A stretch of DNA of 64,000 bases from Methylophilus glucosoxydans (GTDB lineage: Bacteria; Pseudomonadota; Gammaproteobacteria; Burkholderiales; Methylophilaceae), in NCBI RefSeq assembly GCF_042676145.1, contig NZ_JBHTJW010000003.1, positions 124,001 to 188,000 on the forward strand, given 5' to 3'. Of this stretch, positions 16,923 to 24,274 are shown one piece after another. Within the stretch, counting starts at the first letter, position 1, and each line of letters opens with the position of its first letter. Both the position numbers and the translations under genes were made by a program. Under the pieces are notes generated by a model, which was not told where the DNA came from, did no database searches, and saw nothing but the letters and a program-made list of their open reading frames with translations.

Positions 16923-18353
16923 TCAGGCCGCGATGTCGCCGCTGGTCAGTGGCGGCTCATCGCTGCTGACCGCCGTTTCCCACGGCGCTGGTTGCCGCAC
17001 CTGTTGCCACACCGGGTGATACAGCGATTGCGTGATGTTTTTGACCAGTTCCACCATGCCCACATAGCCCGCATACGCATGGTGACGTTCCTGGTTAATA
17101 TCCAGCCACGGCATTTTGGCCTTGAGCGCCACAAACTGGCTGCGCCCACCCGAGAGCATGATGTCGGCCTTTGCTTCCTTGAGCATGGCATACATATCGC
17201 GTGGCCGCATGTCGTCTATCATGTGGGCATCCTCGCCCATGATTTCCTTGATCTTTTCCTTGTCTTCCTCGGTGGATTTTTTGACGCTGGTGCCCACCAC
17301 CTCCATGCCTGCTTCCTGTAAGGCTGACACCACAGACCAGGATTTGACCCCGCCGGTAATCAGCAACACACGCTTGCCACTCAGGCGTAATTTGTAATCT
17401 GCAATCGCCGCCCAGGCGCGGGCTTCCTCGCGTGCAATAAGCGCTTCGGTACGCGTCATCAACTCGGCATCCGCCCCTTGCTGTATCAGCAGGCGGGCAA
17501 TCTGGCGCAAGCTGTCGCTCATGTCGCCAATGCCGTAAAACGAACCTTCAAAAAACGGAATGCCATAACGCTCTTCCATCTTGCGCGCCACATTAATCAT
17601 GGCCTTGGAACACACCATCATTGCCGCCTTGGCGCGGTGTGATTGCGCAACCTCGTGATATTTTGCATCGCCAGAGATACAAGCCAGCACGCGGATACCC
17701 AACTCATCCAGCAGTGGTTTGACCTGCCATAACTCCCCGGCCAGGTTATATTCGCCAATAATATTAATGTCGTACGGCGTGGTGTAATCAGGCTCCTGCG
17801 TGCCGATCACATGCGCTAGCAAGGCCTCACCCGCCAGCTTGTTGCCCAGGTTTTTTGGTCCGGCAAAGCCAGGTGAATTGACTGGGATCACCGGCTTGCC
17901 AAACTTTTCGCTGGCTTTCTTGCACACAGCCTCAATGTCATCGCCGGTCAGTGCAGGCACGCAGGTCTGGTAAACAAACACCGCAGGCGGGTCATATTTG
18001 GTGATGATTTCTTTAATCGCCTTGAACAACCGTTTTTCACCACCATAAATCACATCCAGTTCGTTCATGTCGGTGGTAAAGCCAGTTCTATAGAGACTGG
18101 AATCAGAGGACTTGGCGCCACGGTTATCCCAGGAATTCCCCTCACAGGCAATCGGCCCATGTACCAGATGCGCGACATCGGTAATCGGCTGCAAGGCGAT
18201 CTTGGCACCATCAAACGCGCAGCCACCGGCGGCAGCACCAGGCGTCAATTGCTTGGTACAACCTTTCTTGCGTGCTTTTTCATCCTTGGCCTGATTTTTA
18301 TCGCAGCCGGGTTCATTAAACACGTCCTGAATTTTTTCGTTCAAACTTGCCAT
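16923..18353 (-). CDS. nifE: FeMo-cofactor scaffold subunit NifE
   Basis: Alpha subunit of NifEN, 476 residues, homologous to NifD. Signatures are HGPIACEGNSWDNRG, VYQTCVPALTGDDIEAVCKKAS, PVNSPGFAGPKNLGNKLAGEAL and the C-terminal MLSGGRSQFVALKAKMPWLDINQERHHAYAGYVGMV. The N-terminal CTKQLTPGAAAGGCAFDGAK stretch is as in other NifE. It is the first gene of the minus-strand operon with its sigma-54 promoter at 18388 and NifA site at 18461. Confidence 0.97.
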   Translation of the reverse strand: MASLNEKIQDVFNEPGCDKNQAKDEKARKKGCTKQLTPGAAAGGCAFDGAKIALQPITDVAHLVHGPIACEGNSWDNRGAKSSDSSLYRTGFTTDMNELDVIYGGEKRLFKAIKEIITKYDPPAVFVYQTCVPALTGDDIEAVCKKASEKFGKPVIPVNSPGFAGPKNLGNKLAGEALLAHVIGTQEPDYTTPYDINIIGEYNLAGELWQVKPLLDELGIRVLACISGDAKYHEVAQSHRAKAAMMVCSKAMINVARKMEERYGIPFFEGSFYGIGDMSDSLRQIARLLIQQGADAELMTRTEALIAREEARAWAAIADYKLRLSGKRVLLITGGVKSWSVVSALQEAGMEVVGTSVKKSTEEDKEKIKEIMGEDAHMIDDMRPRDMYAMLKEAKADIMLSGGRSQFVALKAKMPWLDINQERHHAYAGYVGMVELVKNITQSLYHPVWQQVRQPAPWETAVSSDEPPLTSGDIAA

Positions 18354-18387
18354 GACAAGACACCTTTGGAGTTCTTGTTGTGGTTAT

Positions 18388-18403
18388 TGCAAGGAATGTG
18401 CCA
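18388..18403 (-). promoter_or_regulatory. Sigma-54 promoter of the nifENX operon
   Basis: Read on the minus strand TGGCACATTCCTTGCA, an almost ideal -24/-12 element with GG and GC 10 bases apart, 35 bp before the nifE start. Confidence 0.92.
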
Positions 18404-18460
18404 CGCTGTTTATGTGTTTTAACTGTATGAATTTAAAGAACATTATTTTAAGTTATTGAA

Positions 18461-18476
18461 TGTCGGAAAGCAGACA
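18461..18476 (-). promoter_or_regulatory. NifA upstream activator sequence for nifENX
   Basis: TGT-CGGAAAGCAG-ACA, about 57 bp beyond the -24 element of the nifE promoter. Confidence 0.75.
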
Positions 18477-18514
18477 AATGCGACAATCGGTGTGGTGATA
18501 GATGGCATGTTGTA

Positions 18515-19168
18515 GGGTGGGCATGGATGCCCACGCGGAGGATTGTTTGTTGTTTGTGATGTTCTTTTTCGCCTCTCAGCGAGTTACTTTTCTTTGCTTG
18601 CACAAAGATAAAGTAACCAAAAGAAAGTGCACCCCAGCTTCCGCTTGTTTCCTGCGTTGCTCGTCAAAATAAGCGCTCGCAGAACTCATCCTAGCGGCCT
18701 GCACAAATCGCAGTCCACCGCGGGATTCGGACAGCCGCTCGCTTGATCTTATTTTGCCTGCGCTACTCGGCGCGGCAGATGGGGACCCCGAAAACCAGAT
18801 TGGCGCAACGGTCCGTGGATTGAATAAAGGAATTGCTGTTTTTCAACGGTTCAAACTTCAACGATGCGAGTTTGGTGAGATAAATCCCATTCCATCGCGC
18901 TGAGTAGCGGAAACAAAGTAAGGAAGAAGGGAGCGACTGTCTGAGTCCCGCAGCAGCTCACGTTTTATGTGAGCTGCCAGGTCGAGTTTCGTGACCGCTT
19001 ACTTTGTTGAGCAACGCAAGGGAGCCGAAGGCCGTGATGGCTGGGTGTCGTCCTCTTTGGTTACTTTCTGGGGGACAAGCACCAGAAAGTGACTCGCCTA
19101 GAGGCGAAAAAGAACATTGCAAACAAAAATCAATCATCCGCGTGGGCATCCATGCCTCCCTAAAGCTA
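18515..19168. repeat. Inverted-repeat element of about 650 bp
   Basis: The left end (GGGCATGGATGCCCACGCGG, then TGTTCTTTTTCGCCTCTCAG and GAGTTACTTTTCTTTGCTTG) reappears in inverted orientation at the right end (GCCTAGAGGCGAAAAAGAAC, then CGCGTGGGCATCCATGCCTC), giving roughly 70-80 bp imperfect terminal inverted repeats. The inside has no open gene but contains the AAAGTAACCAAAAGAAAGTG sequence seen in many proteobacterial dispersed repeats. It may be a non-autonomous mobile element or a decayed repeat; no target duplication was found by eye. Confidence 0.6.
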
Positions 19169-19237
19169 CGATAATCAATTAAACAGTCAGCAGAATAACG
19201 TTTTTACACCGTCATCCAGCTTAAACAGCAAAAGTCC

Positions 19238-19576
19238 TCAATCCATCTCTCTGGCATGATTCAAACTGTATTTCGGCAAAGCAATCGTCAACGCTTCACT
19301 GCCTATTTTCACCTGGCAAGCCAGTCTGGATTGCGGCGTTAATCCCCAGGCTTTATCCAACTGGTCTTCTTCCTCATCACTGGCAGCTGCCAGGCTGGCA
19401 TTACCCTGCTGGATGATCACATGGCAGGTGCTACAGGCACACACGCCGTCGCAGGCATGTTCAAGTGCGATGCCTGCATTGAGCAGGGTGTCGCACAACA
19501 CTTTGCCTGGTTTGGCTTCAATCTGCATACCTTGCGGGCAGAGTTCGGGGTGGGGGAGGATGGTGAGTTGGGTCAT
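19238..19576 (-). CDS. fdx: Isc-type [2Fe-2S] ferredoxin
   Basis: A 112-residue adrenodoxin-type ferredoxin that feeds electrons to IscU/IscS during cluster assembly. Ligands are in HACDGVCACSTCHV (C-x5-C-x2-C) and the distal Cys in RLACQV. The opening MTQLTILPHPELCPQG is typical of E. coli Fdx. It overlaps hscA by an ATGA junction and is the last gene of this isc operon. Confidence 0.93.
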   Translation of the reverse strand: MTQLTILPHPELCPQGMQIEAKPGKVLCDTLLNAGIALEHACDGVCACSTCHVIIQQGNASLAAASDEEEDQLDKAWGLTPQSRLACQVKIGSEALTIALPKYSLNHAREMD

Positions 19577-21447
19577 ACGGTCAGGCTTTCCAGATGCTGG
19601 CCTGTGAGTGCCTGCTGTATGCTTTGGTCCATGCGGCGTGCGGCAAAGCTGGCGGAGGCATTGTTGAGGGCTTCGGTGGCATGGCGTAGGTCTTCGACTT
19701 TGTTGCTGTCACCCATGATCAGGGTTTCCGCCAGCGCGTAAATATGTTGCCAGATATGGTCCCATTCTGCTTTGCTGAGCAGGTTGTGGCCGTCTTCGGC
19801 CATGGCGGTTTCGGTGGCGTCCAGCAAGCGTCTGGCTTCCACCTGGGCTTCGCGCAAGGCGCGCATGCGCTTGTCGTGTTCGGCGTGATCGACACCCGCA
19901 CGCAGCAGGCGGGTGATCTCGTCTTCGCTCAGGCCGTAGGAGGGCTTGATGCTGATTTGCGCAGCGACGCCGCTGGTTTGCTCTATGGCAGAGACCGAGA
20001 GCAGGCCGTCGGCATCGACCTGGAAGGTGACGCGGATACGGGCGGCGCCGGCTACCATGGGCGGGATGCCGCGCAGTTCGAAGCGGGCCAGCGAGCGGCA
20101 TTCGGCCACCAGTTCGCGTTCGCCCTGAACCACATGAAAGCTCATGGCGGTCTGGCCGTCTTTAAAGGTGGTGAAATCCTGCGCGCGTGCCGTGGGCAGG
20201 GTGGCGTTGCGCGGGATGATTTTTTCGCTGAGGCCGCCCATGGTTTCCATGCCCAGCGACAGCGGGATGACATCCAGCAGCAGCCATTCCTGGTCTGAGC
20301 GGTTGCCTGCCAGCGCATTGGCTTGCATGGCGGCACCTAGCGCCACCACCTGGTCGGGGTCGAGGTTGGTGAGCGGTGGCTGTTTGAAAAAATCGGCCAC
20401 GGCTTGCCGCAGTTGCGGCATGCGGGTGGCGCCACCGACCAGCACCACACCCTGAATGTCGTTTGTTTGCAAGCCTGCATCACGCAGTGCACGGCGCACC
20501 GGACTAAAGGTTTTGGCCAGCAGAGGCTGGCTCAGCTCAAAAAACAGTTCGCGGCTGAGGATGGCGTGGATGTCGCCGTGGCTGGACAGGCTGCAACGGA
20601 GTTCGGTGCTGCCCTGGCTGGTCAGGCGCTCTTTGGCCTGACGGCATTCATTGAGCAGGCTGCGCATGTCAGCAGCGTCTAACGTGTGCAATTGCAATGT
20701 GCTACACAGCCACTGGTAGATGGCGAGGTCAAAATCATCGCCGCCCAGGGCTGAATCACCACTGGTGGCCAGTACCTCAAATACGCCACGGTTCAAGCGC
20801 AGGATAGAAAAATCAAAGGTGCCGCCACCGAGGTCGTAGACGCAATACACGCCTTCAGCGGCGTTATCCAGCCCGTAAGCAATGGCGGCGGCAGTCGGCT
20901 CGTTAAGCAGGCGCAAGACATTGATACCGGCCAGTGTGGCGGCGTCCTTGGTGGCCTGACGCTGGGCATCGTCAAAATAGGCAGGGACAGTAATCACGGC
21001 GCCGGTGAGTTCACCGCCCAGGCTGTGTTCGGCGCGTGCACGCAACACTTTGAGGATGTCGGCAGAAATTTCGACCGGGCTGCGCACCCCGGCCACGGTC
21101 TCCAGTTTGACCATGCCCGGGCTGTCTACCAGGCGATAAGGCAACTGCCCCAGGTGTTGTATGTCTTGCAGGCCGCGTCCCATCAGACGCTTGACCGAGA
21201 CGATGGTGTTGCGCGGGTCACTGGCGGCGGCAAACTTGGCCTCCCAGCCCACGGTGGTCTCAGCCACCTGATAGCGCACCACCGAAGGCAGCAGGTGGCG
21301 ACCATGGTCATCGGCCAGTGCCACACATTCGCCACTGCGCACGGTGGCCACCAGCGAGTTGGTGGTGCCGAGATCTATGCCGACGGCCAGTCTGTGCTGG
21401 TGGGGCGCTGCACTTTGCCCCGGTTCTGCAATTTGCAACAGTGCCAT
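19573..21447 (-). CDS. hscA: Fe-S assembly Hsp70 chaperone HscA
   Basis: Specialised Hsp70 that helps release clusters from IscU. It is 624 residues starting MALLQIAEPGQS as in E. coli HscA, chosen over a GTG two codons earlier because GAGGAG sits at the right distance. Nucleotide-binding motifs include VGIDLGTTNSLVA, YDLGGGTFDFSILRL and VVLVGGATRMPQLRQAV; the substrate-binding half follows with VIPLSLGMETMGG. The co-chaperone gene hscB, normally between iscA and hscA, is absent here. Confidence 0.94.
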   Translation of the reverse strand: MALLQIAEPGQSAAPHQHRLAVGIDLGTTNSLVATVRSGECVALADDHGRHLLPSVVRYQVAETTVGWEAKFAAASDPRNTIVSVKRLMGRGLQDIQHLGQLPYRLVDSPGMVKLETVAGVRSPVEISADILKVLRARAEHSLGGELTGAVITVPAYFDDAQRQATKDAATLAGINVLRLLNEPTAAAIAYGLDNAAEGVYCVYDLGGGTFDFSILRLNRGVFEVLATSGDSALGGDDFDLAIYQWLCSTLQLHTLDAADMRSLLNECRQAKERLTSQGSTELRCSLSSHGDIHAILSRELFFELSQPLLAKTFSPVRRALRDAGLQTNDIQGVVLVGGATRMPQLRQAVADFFKQPPLTNLDPDQVVALGAAMQANALAGNRSDQEWLLLDVIPLSLGMETMGGLSEKIIPRNATLPTARAQDFTTFKDGQTAMSFHVVQGERELVAECRSLARFELRGIPPMVAGAARIRVTFQVDADGLLSVSAIEQTSGVAAQISIKPSYGLSEDEITRLLRAGVDHAEHDKRMRALREAQVEARRLLDATETAMAEDGHNLLSKAEWDHIWQHIYALAETLIMGDSNKVEDLRHATEALNNASASFAARRMDQSIQQALTGQHLESLTV

Positions 21448-21493
21448 AGTCACTCCTCAGAATACGCTGCGCGGGCATGCCCCGCTGTGAAAC

Positions 21494-21817
21494 TTAAACG
21501 CTGAAACTCTCGCCGCAGCCACAGTTGGCCTTGGCATTGGGGTTGCTAAACTTAAAGCCTTCGTTGAGGCCTTCTTTGGTGTAGTCCAGTTCGGTGCCAT
21601 CGAGATAGACCAGGCTGGTTGGGTCTACCAGCACCTTGATGCCATGGCTTTCAAAAATCTGGTCTTCTTCACGCGCTTCATCCACAAATTCCAGCGTGTA
21701 GGCCATGCCGGAGCAGCCCGAAGTTTTAACACCGACGCGCAAGCCGAGGCCCTTGCCGCGGCTTTCCAGGAATTTTTGTACACGCCCGGCGGCGCTGGGG
21801 GTAAGGGTAACAGTCAT
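21494..21817 (-). CDS. iscA: Iron-sulfur assembly protein IscA
   Basis: A-type carrier of 107 residues with the three conserved cysteines in TSGCSGMAY and NCGCGESF. The start at 21817 (MTVTLTPSAAGRV) is the family start; the open frame to 21895 runs into the preceding gene. It lies between the erpA-like gene and hscA in the nif-located isc operon. Confidence 0.93.
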   Translation of the reverse strand: MTVTLTPSAAGRVQKFLESRGKGLGLRVGVKTSGCSGMAYTLEFVDEAREEDQIFESHGIKVLVDPTSLVYLDGTELDYTKEGLNEGFKFSNPNAKANCGCGESFSV

Positions 21818-21833
21818 GTTCGACTCCAGTGGT

Positions 21834-22196
21834 TTATACCGAGAACGAGCTGCCACACCCACAGGTGGAGGTGGCGTTAGGGTTGGTAATGACAAAGCGC
21901 GCGCCTTCCAGGCCTTCCTGGTAGTCTATGGTGGCGCCCATCATGTATTGAAAGCTCATGGCATCTACCAGCAGCGACACCCCGGCTTTTTCTACCACCA
22001 TGTCGTCTTCGGCGACCTGGTCATCAAAGGCAAAGCTGTACTGAAAACCGGAACAGCCGCCACCGGTCACGTACACACGCAGCTTGAGGCTGGGGTCACC
22101 TTCTTCGGCCAGCATTTCGCTCACCTTGCCGGCGGCATTGTCGGTAAAAATAATCGGGGTCGATAAAATGTCGTCACTCAAAACGGCTTCAGTCAT
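21834..22196 (-). CDS. erpA: A-type Fe-S carrier, ErpA-like
   Basis: A 120-residue A-type carrier closer to ErpA than to IscA: GGGCSGFQYSFAFDDQVAEDD, ATIDYQEGLEGARFVITNPN and STCGCGSSFSV match ErpA closely. It lies between iscU and iscA, so the operon has two A-type carriers in tandem. erpA is normally a stand-alone housekeeping gene; this copy appears dedicated to nitrogen fixation. Confidence 0.85.
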   Translation of the reverse strand: MTEAVLSDDILSTPIIFTDNAAGKVSEMLAEEGDPSLKLRVYVTGGGCSGFQYSFAFDDQVAEDDMVVEKAGVSLLVDAMSFQYMMGATIDYQEGLEGARFVITNPNATSTCGCGSSFSV

Positions 22197-22205
22197 GTCA
22201 GGCTC

Positions 22206-22625
22206 CTAGGCGTGGGGCTGGCAGGCGTCGTACTCGCCCTGTTCCAGCCCGTTTTTGTTGCGATAATCGGAAATGGCGGCGCGGATGGCATCTTCGGCCA
22301 ATACCGAACAGTGGATTTTTACCGGTGGCAAGGCCAGCTCATCGGCAATATGGCTGTTCTTGATGTCCATGGCCTGATCCAGGGTTTTTCCCTTGAGCAT
22401 CTCGGTCACCAGCGACGACGAGGCAATCGCCGAGCCACAGCCATAGGTTTTGAATTTGGCATCCTCAATTACCCCCTCGGCATTGACCTTGATTTGCAGC
22501 TTCATGACGTCGCCGCAGGCCGGTGCGCCGACCATGCCTGTGCCCACATCCTCGGCATTCTGGTCAAAACTGCCAACATTGCGCGGGTTTTCATAATGGT
22601 CGATGACCTTGTTGCTATAAGCCAT
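22206..22625 (-). CDS. iscU: Fe-S scaffold protein IscU
   Basis: Scaffold on which [2Fe-2S] and [4Fe-4S] clusters are built. It is 139 residues with MAYSNKVIDHYENPRNVGSFD, the ligand Cys in GAPACGDVM and KTYGCGSAIASSSLVTEML, the HscA-binding LPPVK motif and KIHCSVLAEDAI. About ten residues longer than typical IscU, the excess being a C-terminal tail. There is no NifU-type second domain, so IscU probably replaces NifU here. Confidence 0.95.
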   Translation of the reverse strand: MAYSNKVIDHYENPRNVGSFDQNAEDVGTGMVGAPACGDVMKLQIKVNAEGVIEDAKFKTYGCGSAIASSSLVTEMLKGKTLDQAMDIKNSHIADELALPPVKIHCSVLAEDAIRAAISDYRNKNGLEQGEYDACQPHA

Positions 22626-22635
22626 ATGTGTCTCC

Positions 22636-23880
22636 TTAAATAGCCGCCGCGCTGGGTTCGCGGTGCGATTCGGTGCCGTGCACCCAGCTCACGGAAGATA
22701 AATCAATGCCGGACTTCACCATCTCCCACAGCGGCGAGAGTTCGCGCAGTTTGCCGATCTTGGCGCCGATGAGCGCAATGGCAAAGTCCACGTCCTGCTC
22801 GGTGGTATACCGGCCAATCGAAAAGCGGATAGAGCTATGCGCCAGTTCGTCTTCGCGGCCAATGGCGCGCAACACATACGAAGGCTCCAGGCTGGCCGAG
22901 GTACAGGCGGAGCCGCTAGACACAGCCAGTTCCTTGATCGCCATCATCAGCGACTCACCCTCAACGTAGTTAAAGCTGACATTGAGGTTATGCGGCACAC
23001 GCTGCTGTAAATCGCCATTGAGGTAAGACTCCTCAATCTGTGACAGGCCTGCCCAAAGGCGGTCACGCAGCAAGCGGACGCGGGCGTTTTCTTCTGCCAT
23101 TTCAGCCCTGGCAATGCGGAAGGCTTCGCCCATGCCGACAATTTGGTGTACCGGCAAGGTGCCGGAACGGAAACCGCGCTCATGCCCACCGCCATGCATT
23201 TGGGCCTCAAGGCGTATCCTTGGCTTGCGGCTGACAAAGAGCGCGCCTATGCCTTTGGGACCATAGGTTTTATGCGCGGAAAAACTCATCAAATCGACAG
23301 GCAGCGCTTTGAGGTCTATCACCACCTTGCCGGTGGCCTGGGCTGCATCCACATGAAAAATCACATTGTTTTCACGGCAAATTGCGCCCAGCGTGGCGAT
23401 GTCCTGGATCACGCCGATTTCGTTGTTGACCAGCATGACAGAGGCCAGCACGGTATCTGGCCGGATCGCTGCCTTGAAGGCTTCCAGATCGACCAGGCCG
23501 TTTTCCAGTGGTGATAAGTAGGTGGCGCTAAAGCCCTGGCGTTCCAGTTCGCGCACGGTATCCAGCACCGCCTTGTGTTCGGTGGTCATGGTAATGATGT
23601 GCTTGCCCTTGCCGCTGGCATAAAACTGCGCTGCGCCCTTGATGGCGAGGTTGTTGGATTCGGTGGCGCCAGAAGTCCAGACGATCTCTCGCGGGTCGGC
23701 ATTGACCAGGGCGGCGACCTGTTCACGTGCTTCTTCCACAGCGGCTTCAGCTTCCCAGCCATAAGGATGGCTGCGCGACGCCGGATTACCAAACAGCTCG
23801 GTGAGGTAGGGAATCATTTTTTCCGCCACGCGTGGATCGACGGGCGTCGTAGCAGAGTAATCAAGGTATATCGGTTTCAT
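22636..23880 (-). CDS. iscS: Cysteine desulfurase IscS
   Basis: PLP enzyme that takes sulfur from cysteine. It is 414 residues: MKPIYLDYSATTPVD, GATESNNLAIKG, the PLP-lysine motif SFSAHKTYGPKGIGAL and the catalytic Cys loop SSGSACTSASLEPSYVLRA. It heads the minus-strand isc operon (iscS-iscU-erpA-iscA-hscA-fdx), with 10 bp to iscU. Distinct from the NifS at 32122. A sigma-54 promoter and NifA site precede it. Confidence 0.95.
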   Translation of the reverse strand: MKPIYLDYSATTPVDPRVAEKMIPYLTELFGNPASRSHPYGWEAEAAVEEAREQVAALVNADPREIVWTSGATESNNLAIKGAAQFYASGKGKHIITMTTEHKAVLDTVRELERQGFSATYLSPLENGLVDLEAFKAAIRPDTVLASVMLVNNEIGVIQDIATLGAICRENNVIFHVDAAQATGKVVIDLKALPVDLMSFSAHKTYGPKGIGALFVSRKPRIRLEAQMHGGGHERGFRSGTLPVHQIVGMGEAFRIARAEMAEENARVRLLRDRLWAGLSQIEESYLNGDLQQRVPHNLNVSFNYVEGESLMMAIKELAVSSGSACTSASLEPSYVLRAIGREDELAHSSIRFSIGRYTTEQDVDFAIALIGAKIGKLRELSPLWEMVKSGIDLSSVSWVHGTESHREPSAAAI

Positions 23881-23918
23881 ACAATCAACCTGACAAAAGG
23901 TGGGTTCAGGCTAGCTTG

Positions 23919-23934
23919 AGCAAGCTCTGTGCCA
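23919..23934 (-). promoter_or_regulatory. Sigma-54 promoter of the isc operon
   Basis: On the minus strand TGGCACAGAGCTTGCT, with GG-N10-GC spacing, 39 bp before the iscS start. Confidence 0.85.
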
Positions 23935-24020
23935 TGCCGGGCTGGATTGATTTAACCTTTTGATTTATATGTTAATTTATTGAATTCATGACCAAGCTAA
24001 CAATGGAGGCTTGTCGTGTT

Positions 24021-24036
24021 TGTCGTGAATGCGACA
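24021..24036. promoter_or_regulatory. NifA upstream activator sequence between iscS and nifA
   Basis: TGT-CGTGAATGCG-ACA within TTTGTCGTGAATGCGACAAA, nearly the same palindrome as before fixA. It is about 87 bp from the iscS -24 element and about 185 bp from the sigma-54-like site before nifA, so it could serve both directions. Confidence 0.85.
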
Positions 24037-24221
24037 AACAAAGCAGAGATATTGTTGTAAGGGTTGTTGCATTGTGCAGGTAGGCAGTTCACCTGCAACA
24101 GGTTGTAACAGTGGCTGAGACTATTTAATTATGTAAAACCTCTTGGTCAAATAGCCGTGAACCCCGTTTTTATCCGGGTTTTGCACCATTCGTATATATC
24201 AGCTTCAATGATCATGTACCC

Positions 24222-24237
24222 CGGCATGAAAATTGCT
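24222..24237 (+). promoter_or_regulatory. Sigma-54-like promoter of nifA
   Basis: CGGCATGAAAATTGCT keeps GG-N10-GC and a good -12 box; the -24 box is less ideal. It is 38 bp before the chosen nifA start. No clear NtrC dyad was seen. Confidence 0.6.
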
Positions 24238-24274
24238 GAATTCAGCTTAACTCTTCATTTTTCAGGTGGGTATG

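Larger units (their letters stand above)
18354..19237. other. Gene-free stretch between nifE and the isc operon
   Basis: 884 bp without a convincing gene. The nifE-proximal 125 bp hold the sigma-54 promoter and the NifA site. The rest is dominated by the inverted-repeat element listed separately. Short open frames here (one at 18958-19149, minus) have no coding look. No terminator for the isc operon is obvious at the 19238 end. Confidence 0.7.
23881..24274. other. Divergent iscS-nifA control region
   Basis: 394 bp without a gene. It contains the iscS sigma-54 promoter (23919), the NifA site (24021), an inverted repeat TGCAGGT-N9-ACCTGCA at 24075-24097 that could bind another regulator, and a sigma-54-like site before nifA (24222). 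Confidence 0.75.

Noticed and set aside
18958..19149. 63-codon minus-strand frame in the inverted-repeat element
   Set aside because: It has no ribosome site or family pattern and lies within a repeat.
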